Counted from the stretch's first letter, positions 53,523 to 62,705 are shown. The stretch: DNA of 64,000 nt from Halorubrum rubrum (GCF_024494685.1 NZ_JANHDM010000002.1:330999-394998); one strand, 5' to 3'. Numbers and translations are program-made. The notes: generated by a model not told the origin, from the sequence alone.

Positions 53523-53921
53523 TCACTCGTCGCGTTCGAGCCGAAACCGCGTGGTCGATCTCCCCTCGAAGCGCGGTCCCGATCCCGCCGCCGCGAACCC
53601 GGCGTCCTCGAGCGCGTCGCTACGACGTTTCTCGCCGTCGACGACGACCGCCTCGACGTCCATCCCCTCGCGTTTCGCGAACCGCTTCGGCTCCTCGATC
53701 AGCCGCTCGAGCGCCGGGGGCGTCCCGGCGAGGTCGGTCACGTGAACGGTCCCCGCGCGGACGTCGAACGCGACGAAGCCGTCGATCTCGTCCCCGTCTC
53801 GACCGTCGGTCGCGACTCTGACCGTCCGGTCGTGTATCGTGTCCACGAGCACGTCCGCCGGGCGGCCGGTCACGTCGGCGAGCGCCTCGGCGTCCGACTC
53901 GAGCGCGTCACGGATCCGCAT
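53523..53921 (-). CDS. GNAT-like acetyltransferase domain protein
   Basis: 132 residues. MRIRDALESDAEALADVTGR is a GNAT-type opening; a beta sheet region IDGFVAFDVRAGTVHVTDLA, then LERLIEEPKRFAKREGMDVE, and a C-terminal SDALEDAGFAAAGSGPRFEG. The usual Q/RxxGxG/A acetyl-CoA loop is not clear, so it may be a degenerate member. Confidence 0.65.
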   Translation of the reverse strand: MRIRDALESDAEALADVTGRPADVLVDTIHDRTVRVATDGRDGDEIDGFVAFDVRAGTVHVTDLAGTPPALERLIEEPKRFAKREGMDVEAVVVDGEKRRSDALEDAGFAAAGSGPRFEGRSTTRFRLERDE

Positions 53922-54064
53922 ACCCGTCGTCTCTCGGCCGGCCGGTTAAGTCCGCGGGCGGAAGCCACCTCTCCACCTCGACGGGACACCGCGGTCGCCG
54001 GTCGAGCGGGTCACCGTGGTCGCCGACCGAATGAATTTAACACGCCGGGGCGCACGTCTCCACC

Positions 54065-54163
54065 ATGAGCAAATCCACCAAGATCGTCCTCGGCACGGTC
54101 GGGATATCCGCCGCGCTCGCGGTGCTTATCATCCTCTCGTACGTCTTCGGAACGGCCGGGTGA
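54065..54163 (+). CDS. 32-residue single-span membrane peptide
   Basis: MSKSTKIVLGTVGISAALAV, LIILSYVFGTAG. Short basic head and one 22-residue hydrophobic helix. Its TGA overlaps the next ATG as TGATG, so it is probably translated and coupled to the downstream gene. AATTTAACAC about 25 nt upstream gives a promoter. Confidence 0.65.
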   Translation: MSKSTKIVLGTVGISAALAVLIILSYVFGTAG

Positions 54164-55047
54164 TGTTCTCGGCTCGCGATCTCGACGCCGACCTGGCGGC
54201 GGTTCGAGACCGTCACGCGCCCGGATCGCCCGTCCTCGACGTCGACGCCGAGTTCGAGACGCTGCCGCCCGCGGCCGCGGAGGACCTCGGGCTGTTCGTC
54301 GACGGGCTCGACCCGTTCTCGTGTCCCGACGAGTGGCTTCCGTCTGACGCTCCGGAGGCCCTTCGACGGTACGCGGGACCGACGTTCACGGTGGGGCTCC
54401 CCGGCGCGGGGACCGTGGTCCGTACGACGCAGACGGACCCGCAGGCCGTCCTCCTCAAGCGCCGCGCCGAGGGGACGCCCGAGGACTTCCTCGCCTTTCT
54501 GATCGCCGACCGACTGGTTCAGGTCGGGGTCGAACCGGCCGCGGGGACGGTCGCCTCCTCCGAGGAGCCCGGCGACCGGCTTCCGGAGACGTTCCTCCCG
54601 TTCTTCGGGCCGCGATACCGCGACCTCGACGCGGCGATCCGGCGACCGTATCCGAGCGGCGACGGGGCCGACACCCCCTCCGACGCGACCCACCGGTTCG
54701 ACGCCGCGGACGTCTTCCAGGTCGCGGCCGCGCTGTACGACGCGTGGGTCGGCCTCCACACTCGAGAGGTATTCGCCTCGTTGGAGGAGGAGTCCCCCCG
54801 GCTGTACGACGCTTGGGTCGACGCCGGCGAACGTCTGGAGGGGCGGCTCTCGGACCTCCCGACCGAGGTCGCCCGCGGGGAGACCGACTTCGCGAGCGCG
54901 ACCGAGTACGCCTGCTCCGCAGTTCGACACGACCTCGACCTCCCCGCGCCGTTCGCCGCGCTGGACACCGCGGCGTACCGCGATCGGGGCGCTCCCTACG
55001 CGGTGAAGTGGGCGGAGAAGACGTTCGCGGCGCTCGGCGAGGAGTAG
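54163..55047 (+). CDS. Conserved haloarchaeal protein of unknown function
   Basis: 294 residues from ATG 54163, overlapping the stop of the membrane peptide. Phrases: ETLPPAAAEDLGLFVDGLDP, GPTFTVGLPGAGTVVRTTQT, TPEDFLAFLIADRLVQVG, ETFLPFFGPRYRDLD and DAADVFQVAAALYDAWVGLH. No catalytic motif recognised; mostly helical and acidic. I believe it is one of the recent haloarchaeal DUF families but cannot name it with certainty. Confidence 0.75.
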   Translation: MFSARDLDADLAAVRDRHAPGSPVLDVDAEFETLPPAAAEDLGLFVDGLDPFSCPDEWLPSDAPEALRRYAGPTFTVGLPGAGTVVRTTQTDPQAVLLKRRAEGTPEDFLAFLIADRLVQVGVEPAAGTVASSEEPGDRLPETFLPFFGPRYRDLDAAIRRPYPSGDGADTPSDATHRFDAADVFQVAAALYDAWVGLHTREVFASLEEESPRLYDAWVDAGERLEGRLSDLPTEVARGETDFASATEYACSAVRHDLDLPAPFAALDTAAYRDRGAPYAVKWAEKTFAALGEE

Positions 55048-55051
55048 CCCT

Positions 55052-55630
55052 TCAGAACTCGACCGAGGCGTTGCCGTCGCCGTCGAGGGAGATGACCCCG
55101 TCGAAGAGCTCCCGGAACCGGTCGAGCGTCGCCACCTCGTGGACCTCCTCGGAGAGGTGGAAGATGCCGACTGCGTCGTGTTCTTTCAGCAACTCGAGGA
55201 CCTCCGCGGCCGCCTCGTAGACGGCCTCGTCGTCCGCGTAGTACGCCATCTCGGTGAGCGAGTCGACGGAAACGCGGCGTTTCCCCTCCGTCTCCTCCAG
55301 GAACCGCTCGACGCGGTCGACCACGCCGTCGAGGTCGTCGGGGGCGGAGACGTAGTAGACGTCGTCGGAGGAGCGTCGCGAGTAGCCCCGCTCGACGGAG
55401 AGGGTGTCGAGGATCGTCGCCTTCTCCTCGTCGACGTCGTAGTACTCGAGTTTCTGTTCGACTTCGCGCGCGGTCGTCCGCGTCGAGACGACGAGGAACG
55501 CGTCGGTGTCGGTCTTCAGGAAGTCGGTGTCGATCCGATCCGTCTCGCCGATGCTCGGGTGGACGAGCAGGAGTCCCGTCCCCCCTGGGATCGTTTCGGG
55601 TCCGTTCTCGACGGCGAGCGCGTACTCCAT
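55052..55630 (-). CDS. HTR-like RecA/KaiC-fold protein without Walker motif
   Basis: 192 residues: LAVENGPETIPGGTGLLLVH, DTDFLKTDTDAFLVVSTRTT, LDTLSVERGYSRRSSDDVYY, VSVDSLTEMAYYADDEAVYE and VGIFHLSEEVHEVATLDRFR. Strand order resembles KaiC/RadA-like domains used in haloarchaeal regulators (HTR-like), but the P-loop is absent, so it is probably non-catalytic. Converges with the preceding gene with a 4-nt gap. Confidence 0.65.
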   Translation of the reverse strand: MEYALAVENGPETIPGGTGLLLVHPSIGETDRIDTDFLKTDTDAFLVVSTRTTAREVEQKLEYYDVDEEKATILDTLSVERGYSRRSSDDVYYVSAPDDLDGVVDRVERFLEETEGKRRVSVDSLTEMAYYADDEAVYEAAAEVLELLKEHDAVGIFHLSEEVHEVATLDRFRELFDGVISLDGDGNASVEF

Positions 55631-55748
55631 ACACGGGGAACCGGCCGGACCGACTTAACGGTGCGGTCCGGAACCGATCCGTCCGACCGCTCCCCGACGC
55701 GCCCGCCGCCGGACGGCTTTTCACGGCCCCCGCCGTCGGTACGTCCGC

Positions 55749-56321
55749 ATGGACGGTCACGAAAGCGCACGGGAGATCTACCGCCAGGCGCTCCCCGTCG
55801 TGCTCGTCAGTCTCGTCGCCGGGCTGTTCGCGGGCACGATCCTCGGCTCCGAGACCATGCGCTCCGGCATCGAGAGCGTCCCCGGAATCCTGCTTCTCCT
55901 CCCGGCGTTTCTCGCGACCCGCGGCGGCGTCTACGGCTCGCTCGGCGCTCGGCTCTCGACGGGTCTCCATCAGGGGGTGATCGAGCCGACGTTCGCGCTC
56001 GACCGACGGCTCACGAACGCCATCGTCGCCTCCTTCATCAACGGGATGACGGTCTCCGTGTTCATCGCGGTCATCACCTACCTCACCTTGGTCATCCTCG
56101 GCGGTCGGGGGAGCCTGCTCGAGCTCGTCGGCATCATGCTCGTCGCCGGCTTCCTCTCGGCGGCGCTCATGCTCTCGGTGTTGATAACCGTCATCTTCGT
56201 GGGGTACCGCCGCGGACTCAATCCCGACAACGTGATCGGTCCGGTCGTGACGACGCTGGGTGACGTCTTCGGCGTCTTCTTCCTGCTCGTCGGGATCTAC
56301 GTCGTGGGGGTGATCACGTGA
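55749..56321 (+). CDS. MgtE/SLC41-type divalent-cation transporter, half 1
   Basis: 190 residues: five hydrophobic helices of the MgtE membrane domain. Signature GILLLLPAFLATRGGVYGSLGARLSTGLHQG, from PAFLATRGGVYGSLGARLST, and a C-terminal GLNPDNVIGPVVTTLGDVFGV. It lacks the cytosolic N and CBS domains of bacterial MgtE. It overlaps the next gene by 4 nt (ATGA-like GTGA), and the two halves likely form the complete magnesium or related cation channel. Confidence 0.9.
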   Translation: MDGHESAREIYRQALPVVLVSLVAGLFAGTILGSETMRSGIESVPGILLLLPAFLATRGGVYGSLGARLSTGLHQGVIEPTFALDRRLTNAIVASFINGMTVSVFIAVITYLTLVILGGRGSLLELVGIMLVAGFLSAALMLSVLITVIFVGYRRGLNPDNVIGPVVTTLGDVFGVFFLLVGIYVVGVIT

Positions 56322-56953
56322 CCGACGCTCCCGGAGAACCTCGATCGTCCACGGAACCCGCGACCTCCGACGGCCTCGATGACCCCGGCGGCTCGACCGC
56401 CATCGACGAGTGGTCGGTCCAACGCATCGTCCGGACGATGATCCCGCTTCTGGCGGCCCTGTCGGTTCTCCAGCTGGTCTCGGGCACCGTCCTCGAGAGC
56501 TTCGAGCGGACCCTGCTCCAGTACCCCGCGCTCCTCGTTCTGCTCCCGGTTCAGATCGGCACGGCAGGGAACCTCGCGTCGATCACCTGCTCGCGGCTCA
56601 CCACGCAGCTGTACCTCGGGACCTACGAGCCGCGGCTCTCGAACCCGGACGTTCGCGCCAACGTGATCGCCGTCTTCGCGCTCGCGGGGACCGTCTTCGG
56701 GCTCGTCGGCGTCGCGGCGTGGGCCATCGGCGTCGCGCTCGGCGGGTCGCTCGCGCTCGCTCGCGTGCTCCTGATCGCGCTCGTCTCCGGGATGCTCCTC
56801 GCGGTGCTCGTCGTGGTCGCGAGCGTCGTCGCCGTCGAGGTCTCCTATCGGGTCGGGCTCAATCCGGACGACACGACGATCCCGATCGTGACGAACCTGT
56901 GTGACGTCGCGGGCGTGTTGATCCTGTTCGCGGTCGTCGGCGTCGTCGTGTGA
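56318..56953 (+). CDS. MgtE/SLC41-type divalent-cation transporter, half 2
   Basis: 211 residues from GTG 56318. A soluble head of about 35 residues, then five helices with YPALLVLLPVQIGTAGNLAS and SITCSRLTTQLYLGTYEPR, and the C-terminal GLNPDDTTIPIVTNLCDVAGV that mirrors half 1. Internal duplication is normal for SLC41; here it is split in two genes. Transport of Mg2+ is inferred from the family. Confidence 0.9.
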   Translation: MTDAPGEPRSSTEPATSDGLDDPGGSTAIDEWSVQRIVRTMIPLLAALSVLQLVSGTVLESFERTLLQYPALLVLLPVQIGTAGNLASITCSRLTTQLYLGTYEPRLSNPDVRANVIAVFALAGTVFGLVGVAAWAIGVALGGSLALARVLLIALVSGMLLAVLVVVASVVAVEVSYRVGLNPDDTTIPIVTNLCDVAGVLILFAVVGVVV

Positions 56954-56982
56954 CCGCGTCCGATTCGAGAGGGCAGGCCGGA

Positions 56983-57423
56983 TCAGAACACGCTGTCGGC
57001 GGTCGCGGCCCCGACGACGCTGAAGACCGCGCCGACGGAGACCGCCTTGGCGGTCGTCACCCACAGATCCGTTCCCGTCACTCCCCGGTCGATGAGAAAC
57101 GTGTCGGGTGCGTCGAAGAGGACGGCCAGAACGATCACCGACCCGAACGCGACGATCATCAACGAGAGGAACCTGACCGGGACCCCGACGATCTCCGGTT
57201 CGGCGTCGGGATCGCGTCCGGTGTCCGCGCGGTACAGCGTGGCGTACCCGATCGCGGCCACCATGGCGGCCGTGAGGACCGCCTGGATCCCGTTCATTCC
57301 GCTCGCGAGCACCCACACCTCCTCGGTGACCACGAACGGGCCGGCCAGGAGGAATCCGCCGACCATCTGCTGGGCGGAGTCGGCGACCCGGAACCGCGGC
57401 CGTCGGAGGTTCGGGCGTTTCAT
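56983..57423 (-). CDS. DUF2391 family membrane protein
   Basis: 146 residues from ATG 57423. Four hydrophobic helices: MVGGFLLAGPFVVTEEVWVL, IQAVLTAAMVAAIGYATLY, FLSLMIVAFGSVIVLAVL and AVSVGAVFSVVGAATAD. The FxxDSxQQMxGGF-like opening (RVADSAQQMVGGFLLAGPFV) is typical of DUF2391. Role unknown. Confidence 0.8.
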   Translation of the reverse strand: MKRPNLRRPRFRVADSAQQMVGGFLLAGPFVVTEEVWVLASGMNGIQAVLTAAMVAAIGYATLYRADTGRDPDAEPEIVGVPVRFLSLMIVAFGSVIVLAVLFDAPDTFLIDRGVTGTDLWVTTAKAVSVGAVFSVVGAATADSVF

Positions 57424-57610
57424 ATCTCGACCATCCGGGCTCGGGAGAAAAGCGCGTCGCTCGCGCGGTCCCCTACCGACCGGGGTGACTCCGGTGCGCC
57501 GACGGTTCGGTTCCGCGCCCCGTCGCGTCGATTCCGCGATCGCCGCACGCGATCCGCCGCACGCGATCCGCCGTCGATCCGGTTTTGACCCCTCCCGCCG
57601 TCCTCCGCGT

Positions 57611-58288
57611 ATGAGCGTCAGAGACGAGTTCGACGCGTGGGCGGCCGCCGGCAGGGACCGCGGAATGGAGGACCGCCACTGGCACACCGCGAAACACGTC
57701 CTCGCACGCATGCCGATCGAGTCGGGCGACGCCGTCCTCGATCTGGGAACCGGCTCCGGCTACGCGCTCCGCGCGCTCCGGGAGCGTGACGTCGGCCGCG
57801 GCTACGGCCTCGACGGCGCGCCGGAGATGGCCCGGAACGCCCGCGGCTACACCGACGACGACGCGGTCGGCTTTCTCGTGGGGGACTTCGACGCGCTCCC
57901 GTTCGCCGACGACTCGGTCGACCACGTGTTTTCGATGGAGGCGTTCTACTACGCCGCGAACCCGCACGACACCCTCGCCGAGGTCCGTCGCGCGTTGAAG
58001 CCCGGCGGGACGTTCTACTGTGCGGTCAACTACTTCGCCGAGAGCGAACAGACCCACGCGTGGCAGGAGCACATCTCGATCGACATGACGCTGTGGAGCC
58101 GCGCGGAGTACCGCGAGGCGTTCCGCGAGGCCGGGCTGTACGTCGCCGAGCAGGACGCGATCCCCGACCGCGAGACCGAGATCCCGCCGGAGTCGGCGTT
58201 CCCGACCGACGACTGGGAGAGCCGCGACGCGATGGTCGACCGCTACCGGACGTGGGGAACGCTGCTGACGGTCGGCGTCGCACCCTGA
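57611..58288 (+). CDS. Class I SAM-dependent methyltransferase
   Basis: 225 residues from ATG 57611. SAM-binding motifs: AVLDLGTGSGYALRALRERD (motif I), GYGLDGAPEMARNA, FLVGDFDALPFADDSVDHVF and LAEVRRALKPGGTFYCAVNY. Substrate not identified; the UbiE/COQ5-like layout allows a quinone or small molecule. GTTTTGACC about 27 nt upstream. Confidence 0.9.
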   Translation: MSVRDEFDAWAAAGRDRGMEDRHWHTAKHVLARMPIESGDAVLDLGTGSGYALRALRERDVGRGYGLDGAPEMARNARGYTDDDAVGFLVGDFDALPFADDSVDHVFSMEAFYYAANPHDTLAEVRRALKPGGTFYCAVNYFAESEQTHAWQEHISIDMTLWSRAEYREAFREAGLYVAEQDAIPDRETEIPPESAFPTDDWESRDAMVDRYRTWGTLLTVGVAP

Positions 58289-58672
58289 TCGGAACGTTGG
58301 TTTCGAAGAACTGACCAGTTCCAAAGTCCCCACTGGTCGGCTACCCGAACTGGGTGCGATAACTGTGGAGAACATCCACAAAGCCCCAGCCGCGAGGGCT
58401 CGCGCGGCTCGTTGCGCTCCTCAGTCGTTCGCTCCACTCACTCCTTTCGGTGCTTACGTCGCCGGGCTTCGCCCTCGCGACTGCCCCTTTGAGTCCCACC
58501 CGACCGCACAGCCCCGCACCTCACGCCTCCCCAGCCTCGTCGGTCGCCAGAGGCGACCGACTCCCTCGCGCGCGTTGCTCGCGCGCGCCGGATCACTTCG
58601 ACTCGATCGACCGCCGCGGTTCCGGCGTAACCGAGGCCGTTAAGAGGGAACCGCGGGAAATCCCACCCGATA
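58289..58672. other. Gene-free stretch with repeat copy D and valS promoter
   Basis: 384 nt between the methyltransferase and valS. Repeat copy D fills 58365-58592; CGTTAAGAGG at about 58637-58646 is the valS promoter. Open frames through it are Arg/Ser/Pro-rich and spurious. Confidence 0.65.
58365..58592 (+). repeat. Dispersed structured repeat, copy D
   Basis: Small hairpin GTGG-agaacat-CCAC (58365-58379); block 1 CAAAGCCCCAGCCGCGAG (58379-58396); variable segment; block 2 CTCGCGACTGCCCCTTTG (58474-58491); GAGTCCCACC; block 3 CTCACGCCTCCCCAGCCTCG (58520-58539); then a perfect hairpin GTCGGTCGCC-aga-GGCGACCGAC (58539-58561) and GCGCGCG...CGCGCGC. The 3' part is shorter than in copies A and B and lacks the CGCCACC end. 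Confidence 0.86.
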
Positions 58673-61303
58673 ATGCCCAGCGGAGAGTACGACCCCGACA
58701 CCGCCGAGCCGCACTGGCAGCGGCGATGGGTCGACGAGGAGACGTACGCGTACCCCGACGACCCCGTCGATCCGAACACCGCGTTCTCCATCGACACCCC
58801 CCCGCCGACCGTCTCCGGCAGCCTCCACTGGGGCCACGTGTACGGCTCGATCCTCCAGGACGTCGTCGCCCGGTTCCACCGGATGTACGACAGCGAGGTG
58901 TTCTACCCGTTCGGCTACGACGACAACGGCATCGCCTCCGAGCGACTCACCGAGCGCGAGATCGACGTCCGCCACCAGGACTTCGAGCGTCGGGAGTTCC
59001 AGCGGAAGTGTCGGGAGGTGTGTCTGGAGTACGAAGAGGAGTTCACGGAGAAGATGCAGGGCGTCGGCCTCTCCATCGACTGGAACAACACCTACCGAAC
59101 CATCTCTCCCGAGGTCCAGCGCGTCTCCCAGCTCTCCTTTCTCGACCTCTACGAGAAGGGCCGCGAGTACCGCCAGGAGGCCCCGGCGATCTGGTGTCCC
59201 GAGTGCGAGACCGCCATCTCGCAGGTGGAGACCGAGGACGACGAACGCGACTCGCACTTCCACGACATCGAGTTCGGGGTCGCCGGAACCGAGGACGTTT
59301 TCACCATCTCCACCACGCGACCCGAACTGCTCCCCGCCTGCGTCGCCGTCTTCGTCCACCCCGACGACGAGGAGAACGCGGACCTCGTCGGCCGCGAGGC
59401 GGAGGTGCCGCTGTTCGGCCACGAGGTGCCGATCATCGCGGACGACCGCGTCGACATGGAGACGGGCTCGGGGATCGTGATGTGTTGTACCTTCGGCGAC
59501 CAGAACGACATCGAGTGGTACCAGGCGCACGACCTGGACCTCCGGGTCGCCATCGACGAGTCCGCCCACATGACCGACGTCGCCGGCGAGTACGAGGGGC
59601 TCCACTCCGCCGAGGCCCGCGAGGCCATCGTCTCCGACCTTGAGGAGGCCGGCGCGCTCACCGACCGCTGGGAGATCACCCACACCGTCAACGTCCACGA
59701 GCGCTGTGAGACGAGCGTCGAGTTCCTCGTGACCGAGCAGTGGTACGTCGAGGTGCTGGACAAACGCGAGGAGTACCTCGAGGCCGGCCGCGAGATGGAG
59801 TGGTTCCCCGAGAAGATGTTCACCCGGTATCAACACTGGGTCGAGGGGCTCCAGTGGGACTGGCTCATCTCCCGGCAGCGCTCCTCGGGGATCCCGTTCC
59901 CGGTGTGGTACTGCGCGGACTGCGACGACGAGGTCGTCGCCGAGAAGGCCGACCTGCCAGTCGATCCCCTCTCCGACGACCCGCCGATCGACGCCTGCTC
60001 GGAGTGCGGGTGCGAGGAGTTCGTCCCCGAGGACGACGTGCTCGACACGTGGGCCACTTCCTCTCTCACCCCGCTTATCAACGCCGGCTGGGACTACGAC
60101 GAGGACGCCGGCGAGTTCGCGATGGACCGCCCGGAGATCTACCCGATGGACGTCCGGCCGCAGGGCCACGACATCATCTCCTTCTGGCTGTTCCACACCG
60201 TGATCAAGTGTTACGAACACACCGGCGAGGTGCCCTTCGAGTCGACGATGATCAACGGGATGGTGCTCGACGAGAACCGCGAGAAGATGTCGAAATCCAA
60301 GGGGAACGTGGTCGACCCCGACGCGGTGTTGGAGGAGTACCCCGTCGACGCCGCACGCTACTGGGCGTCCGGCTCCGCGATCGGCGACGACCTGCCGTAC
60401 CAGGAGAAGGGGCTCCGCGCGGGCGAGAAGCTCATCCGGAAGCTCTGGAACGCCTCGAAGCTGGTCGAATCACTCGCGCCGGAGCCGTATCCCGCCGAGC
60501 CCGAGGGTGGCCTCCGCGAGCTCGACCGGTGGCTCCTCGCGGAACTCGACCGAGAGATCGAGACGCTCACCGCCAGACTCGAGAACCGCGAGTTCTCGAA
60601 GGCGCGGGACGGGCTCCGGAGCTTCTTCTGGAACACGTTCTGTGACGACTACCTCGAGATCGCCAAACAGCGTGAGGACGCCTCGGCGGCGTACACGCTC
60701 CGTACCGCCCACCGACGGTTCCTGAAGCTGTTCGCGCCCGTGCTCGCACACGTCACGGAGGAGCTGTGGCAGGACATGTACGCGGACGCGGCCCGCGGAG
60801 AAGGGAGCGACTCTATCCATCTCGCCGACTGGCCCGAGCCGCTCGGGCTCGACGCCGACGCCGACGCGGGCCGCGCCGCGATGGCGGTCGTGGGCGCGCT
60901 CCGCCGGTACAAAAGCGAGAACCAGCTCCCGCTCAACGCGGACCTCGACGCGGTCGAGGTGTACGCCGACATCCGCGGGTTCGAGGACGACGTCACCGGC
61001 GTGATGCACGTCGAGGACCTCGCGGTCCACCCGGACGCGGAGGCCCCCGTCGAGACGGTCGTCACGGGGATCGATCTCGACTACGCCACGGTCGGCCCGA
61101 AACACGGGGACCGGGTCGGCGACATCGACGCCGCGCTCGCGGACGACGAGTACGAGATCGACGGCGACGAGCTCCACGTCGCGGGCGTGACGCTTGCGGA
61201 CGGCGAGTTCTCGATCGAGGAGGACAGACGGTACGCGGGCGAGGGCGAGCTCCTGGACGCGGAGGACGTCGTCGTCATCGTCCGGAACGCCGTCGAGGCC
61301 TGA
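58673..61303 (+). CDS. valS: Valyl-tRNA synthetase
   Basis: 876 residues, class I. HIGH-type motif PTVSGSLHWGHVYGSI, editing domain with zinc-ribbon CPECETAISQVETED, a second ribbon WYCADCDDEVV...ACSECGCEEF, and KMSKS in ENREKMSKSKGNVVDPDAV. The C-terminal anticodon-binding helical domain begins near LRELDRWLLAELDREIETL. It lacks the long coiled-coil arm of bacterial ValS. Charges tRNA-Val. Confidence 0.97.
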   Translation: MPSGEYDPDTAEPHWQRRWVDEETYAYPDDPVDPNTAFSIDTPPPTVSGSLHWGHVYGSILQDVVARFHRMYDSEVFYPFGYDDNGIASERLTEREIDVRHQDFERREFQRKCREVCLEYEEEFTEKMQGVGLSIDWNNTYRTISPEVQRVSQLSFLDLYEKGREYRQEAPAIWCPECETAISQVETEDDERDSHFHDIEFGVAGTEDVFTISTTRPELLPACVAVFVHPDDEENADLVGREAEVPLFGHEVPIIADDRVDMETGSGIVMCCTFGDQNDIEWYQAHDLDLRVAIDESAHMTDVAGEYEGLHSAEAREAIVSDLEEAGALTDRWEITHTVNVHERCETSVEFLVTEQWYVEVLDKREEYLEAGREMEWFPEKMFTRYQHWVEGLQWDWLISRQRSSGIPFPVWYCADCDDEVVAEKADLPVDPLSDDPPIDACSECGCEEFVPEDDVLDTWATSSLTPLINAGWDYDEDAGEFAMDRPEIYPMDVRPQGHDIISFWLFHTVIKCYEHTGEVPFESTMINGMVLDENREKMSKSKGNVVDPDAVLEEYPVDAARYWASGSAIGDDLPYQEKGLRAGEKLIRKLWNASKLVESLAPEPYPAEPEGGLRELDRWLLAELDREIETLTARLENREFSKARDGLRSFFWNTFCDDYLEIAKQREDASAAYTLRTAHRRFLKLFAPVLAHVTEELWQDMYADAARGEGSDSIHLADWPEPLGLDADADAGRAAMAVVGALRRYKSENQLPLNADLDAVEVYADIRGFEDDVTGVMHVEDLAVHPDAEAPVETVVTGIDLDYATVGPKHGDRVGDIDAALADDEYEIDGDELHVAGVTLADGEFSIEEDRRYAGEGELLDAEDVVVIVRNAVEA

Positions 61304-61322
61304 CCGATCGAGGCGAGTCCGA

Positions 61323-62381
61323 TCACTCGAGGTCCGCGCCGACCGCGTCCTCGACCGTCTCGAACCCGTCGCGGTCGAGGAGATCGAGCAGTCCGCGATT
61401 GATCGAGCGGGCGAGCCCCGGACCCTCGTAGACGAGCGCGGTGTACAGCTGGACCACCGACGCGCCGGCGCGGATCTTCTCGTAGGCGCCCGCCGCGTCG
61501 GAGACGCCACCGACCCCGACGACCGGCACGTCCGTCCGCTCCGCGACGAACCGGACCATCTCGGTTGCGACGTCCTCGATCGGTTTTCCCGACAGTCCCC
61601 CTCGCTCGGCGCGGTTCGGACTCTCCAGCGTGTCCGGACGGGAGACGGTCGTGTTCGTCGCGATCACGCCGTCGAGGCCGAGATCGTCGACGACGGCGAG
61701 CGCCTCCGCGATCGCTTCCCGCGGGAGATCGGGCGAGAGCTTGACGAGAAGCGGCGAGGCGCCCGCCTCCGAGAGCGTTCCGAGGATCGCCTCGAGCGCC
61801 TCGCGGTTCTGTAGCTCTCGAAGGCCCGGCGTGTTGGGACTCGAGACGTTGACCACGAAGTAGTCGCCCGCGTCCGCGACGCGCTCGTAGGTGTACCGGT
61901 AGTCGCCGGCCGCCTCCGACAGCGGCGTCGACTTCGATTTCCCGACGTTGACGCCGACCGGTACGTCCGGCATCGGTTCGCGATCGAGGCGCTCGCCGAC
62001 GACGTCCGCACCCTCGTTGTTGAACCCCATTCGGTTGATCAACGCGTCGTCCTCGCGGAGCCGGAACAGTCGTGGTCGGGGGTTCCCCGGCTGTCCCTCT
62101 GCGGTCACCCCCCCGACCTCGACGTGGCCGAATCCGAGCGCGGCGAGCGCCCGCGGTACCTCGGCGTTCTTGTCGAAGCCGGCGGCCACGCCGACCGGGT
62201 TCGGAAACGCGGTGTCGAACGCGTCGATCCGCAGCCGCTCGTCCTCCACCGCGTACCGCCCCCGGAGCGCCGGCTCGATCGGAGTACCCTGTACGCCGCG
62301 AAGGAAACGGTGTCCCGCGGTGTGTGCCGTCTCGGCCGGCAGCGCGAACAACGCCGGCTTCACGAGGTCGTAGAGCCCCAT
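61323..62381 (-). CDS. pyrD: Dihydroorotate dehydrogenase, class 2 (quinone)
   Basis: 352 residues from ATG 62381 (MGLYDLVKPALFALPAETAH), the conserved PyrD class 2 N-terminus that binds membrane and quinone; ten earlier in-frame residues are possible but unlikely. FMN site NPVGVAAGFDKNAEVPRALA, FVVNVSSPNTPGLRELQNRE with catalytic Ser, [30 protein letters not shown] and VVGVGGVSDAAGAYEKIRAG. Oxidises dihydroorotate to orotate in pyrimidine synthesis. Converges with valS, 19 nt apart. Confidence 0.96.
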   Translation of the reverse strand: MGLYDLVKPALFALPAETAHTAGHRFLRGVQGTPIEPALRGRYAVEDERLRIDAFDTAFPNPVGVAAGFDKNAEVPRALAALGFGHVEVGGVTAEGQPGNPRPRLFRLREDDALINRMGFNNEGADVVGERLDREPMPDVPVGVNVGKSKSTPLSEAAGDYRYTYERVADAGDYFVVNVSSPNTPGLRELQNREALEAILGTLSEAGASPLLVKLSPDLPREAIAEALAVVDDLGLDGVIATNTTVSRPDTLESPNRAERGGLSGKPIEDVATEMVRFVAERTDVPVVGVGGVSDAAGAYEKIRAGASVVQLYTALVYEGPGLARSINRGLLDLLDRDGFETVEDAVGADLE

Positions 62382-62501
62382 CGGTCGGTTCTCGTCGTCG
62401 ACGGGTATCAATCCGCCGACCCACGGTACCGGTGGTACGAGCGATCCCGATCCGGACGCGAGAAGCGGTTTCGTTCCGAGTGGCGACGGACCGCGATGGC
62501 C

Positions 62502-62705
62502 TCAGAAGTCGTGTTCGAGCTGTTCGGGGTTCGAGTCGGCCTTCTGGATGATGATCTTGCCGTCACGGACGCGAACGAACACCTCGTCGCCGATCTCCAT
62601 TCCGGCGACGGCGAGCTCGTCCTCGTGGAGGTTCACGTGGACGTTGTGGTACTCCCCGTCGTCGTCTTTGGCGCCACTCGGGCTGAGCTTCTTTTTGCGG
62701 ACCAT
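62502..62705 (-). CDS. AbrB/MazE-like small protein
   Basis: 67 residues: MVRKKKLSPSGAKDDDGEYH, NVHVNLHEDELAVAGMEIGD, EVFVRVRDGKIIIQKADSNP. The VNLHEDELAVAGMEIGDEVFVRVRDGKIII core is an AbrB-like swapped beta hairpin (here: LAVAGMEIGDEVFVRV). Basic head suggests DNA binding. CTTATATGTC about 35 nt upstream. Adjacent divergent MC1 gene. It could be a transcription regulator or a lone antitoxin. Confidence 0.8.
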   Translation of the reverse strand: MVRKKKLSPSGAKDDDGEYHNVHVNLHEDELAVAGMEIGDEVFVRVRDGKIIIQKADSNPEQLEHDF

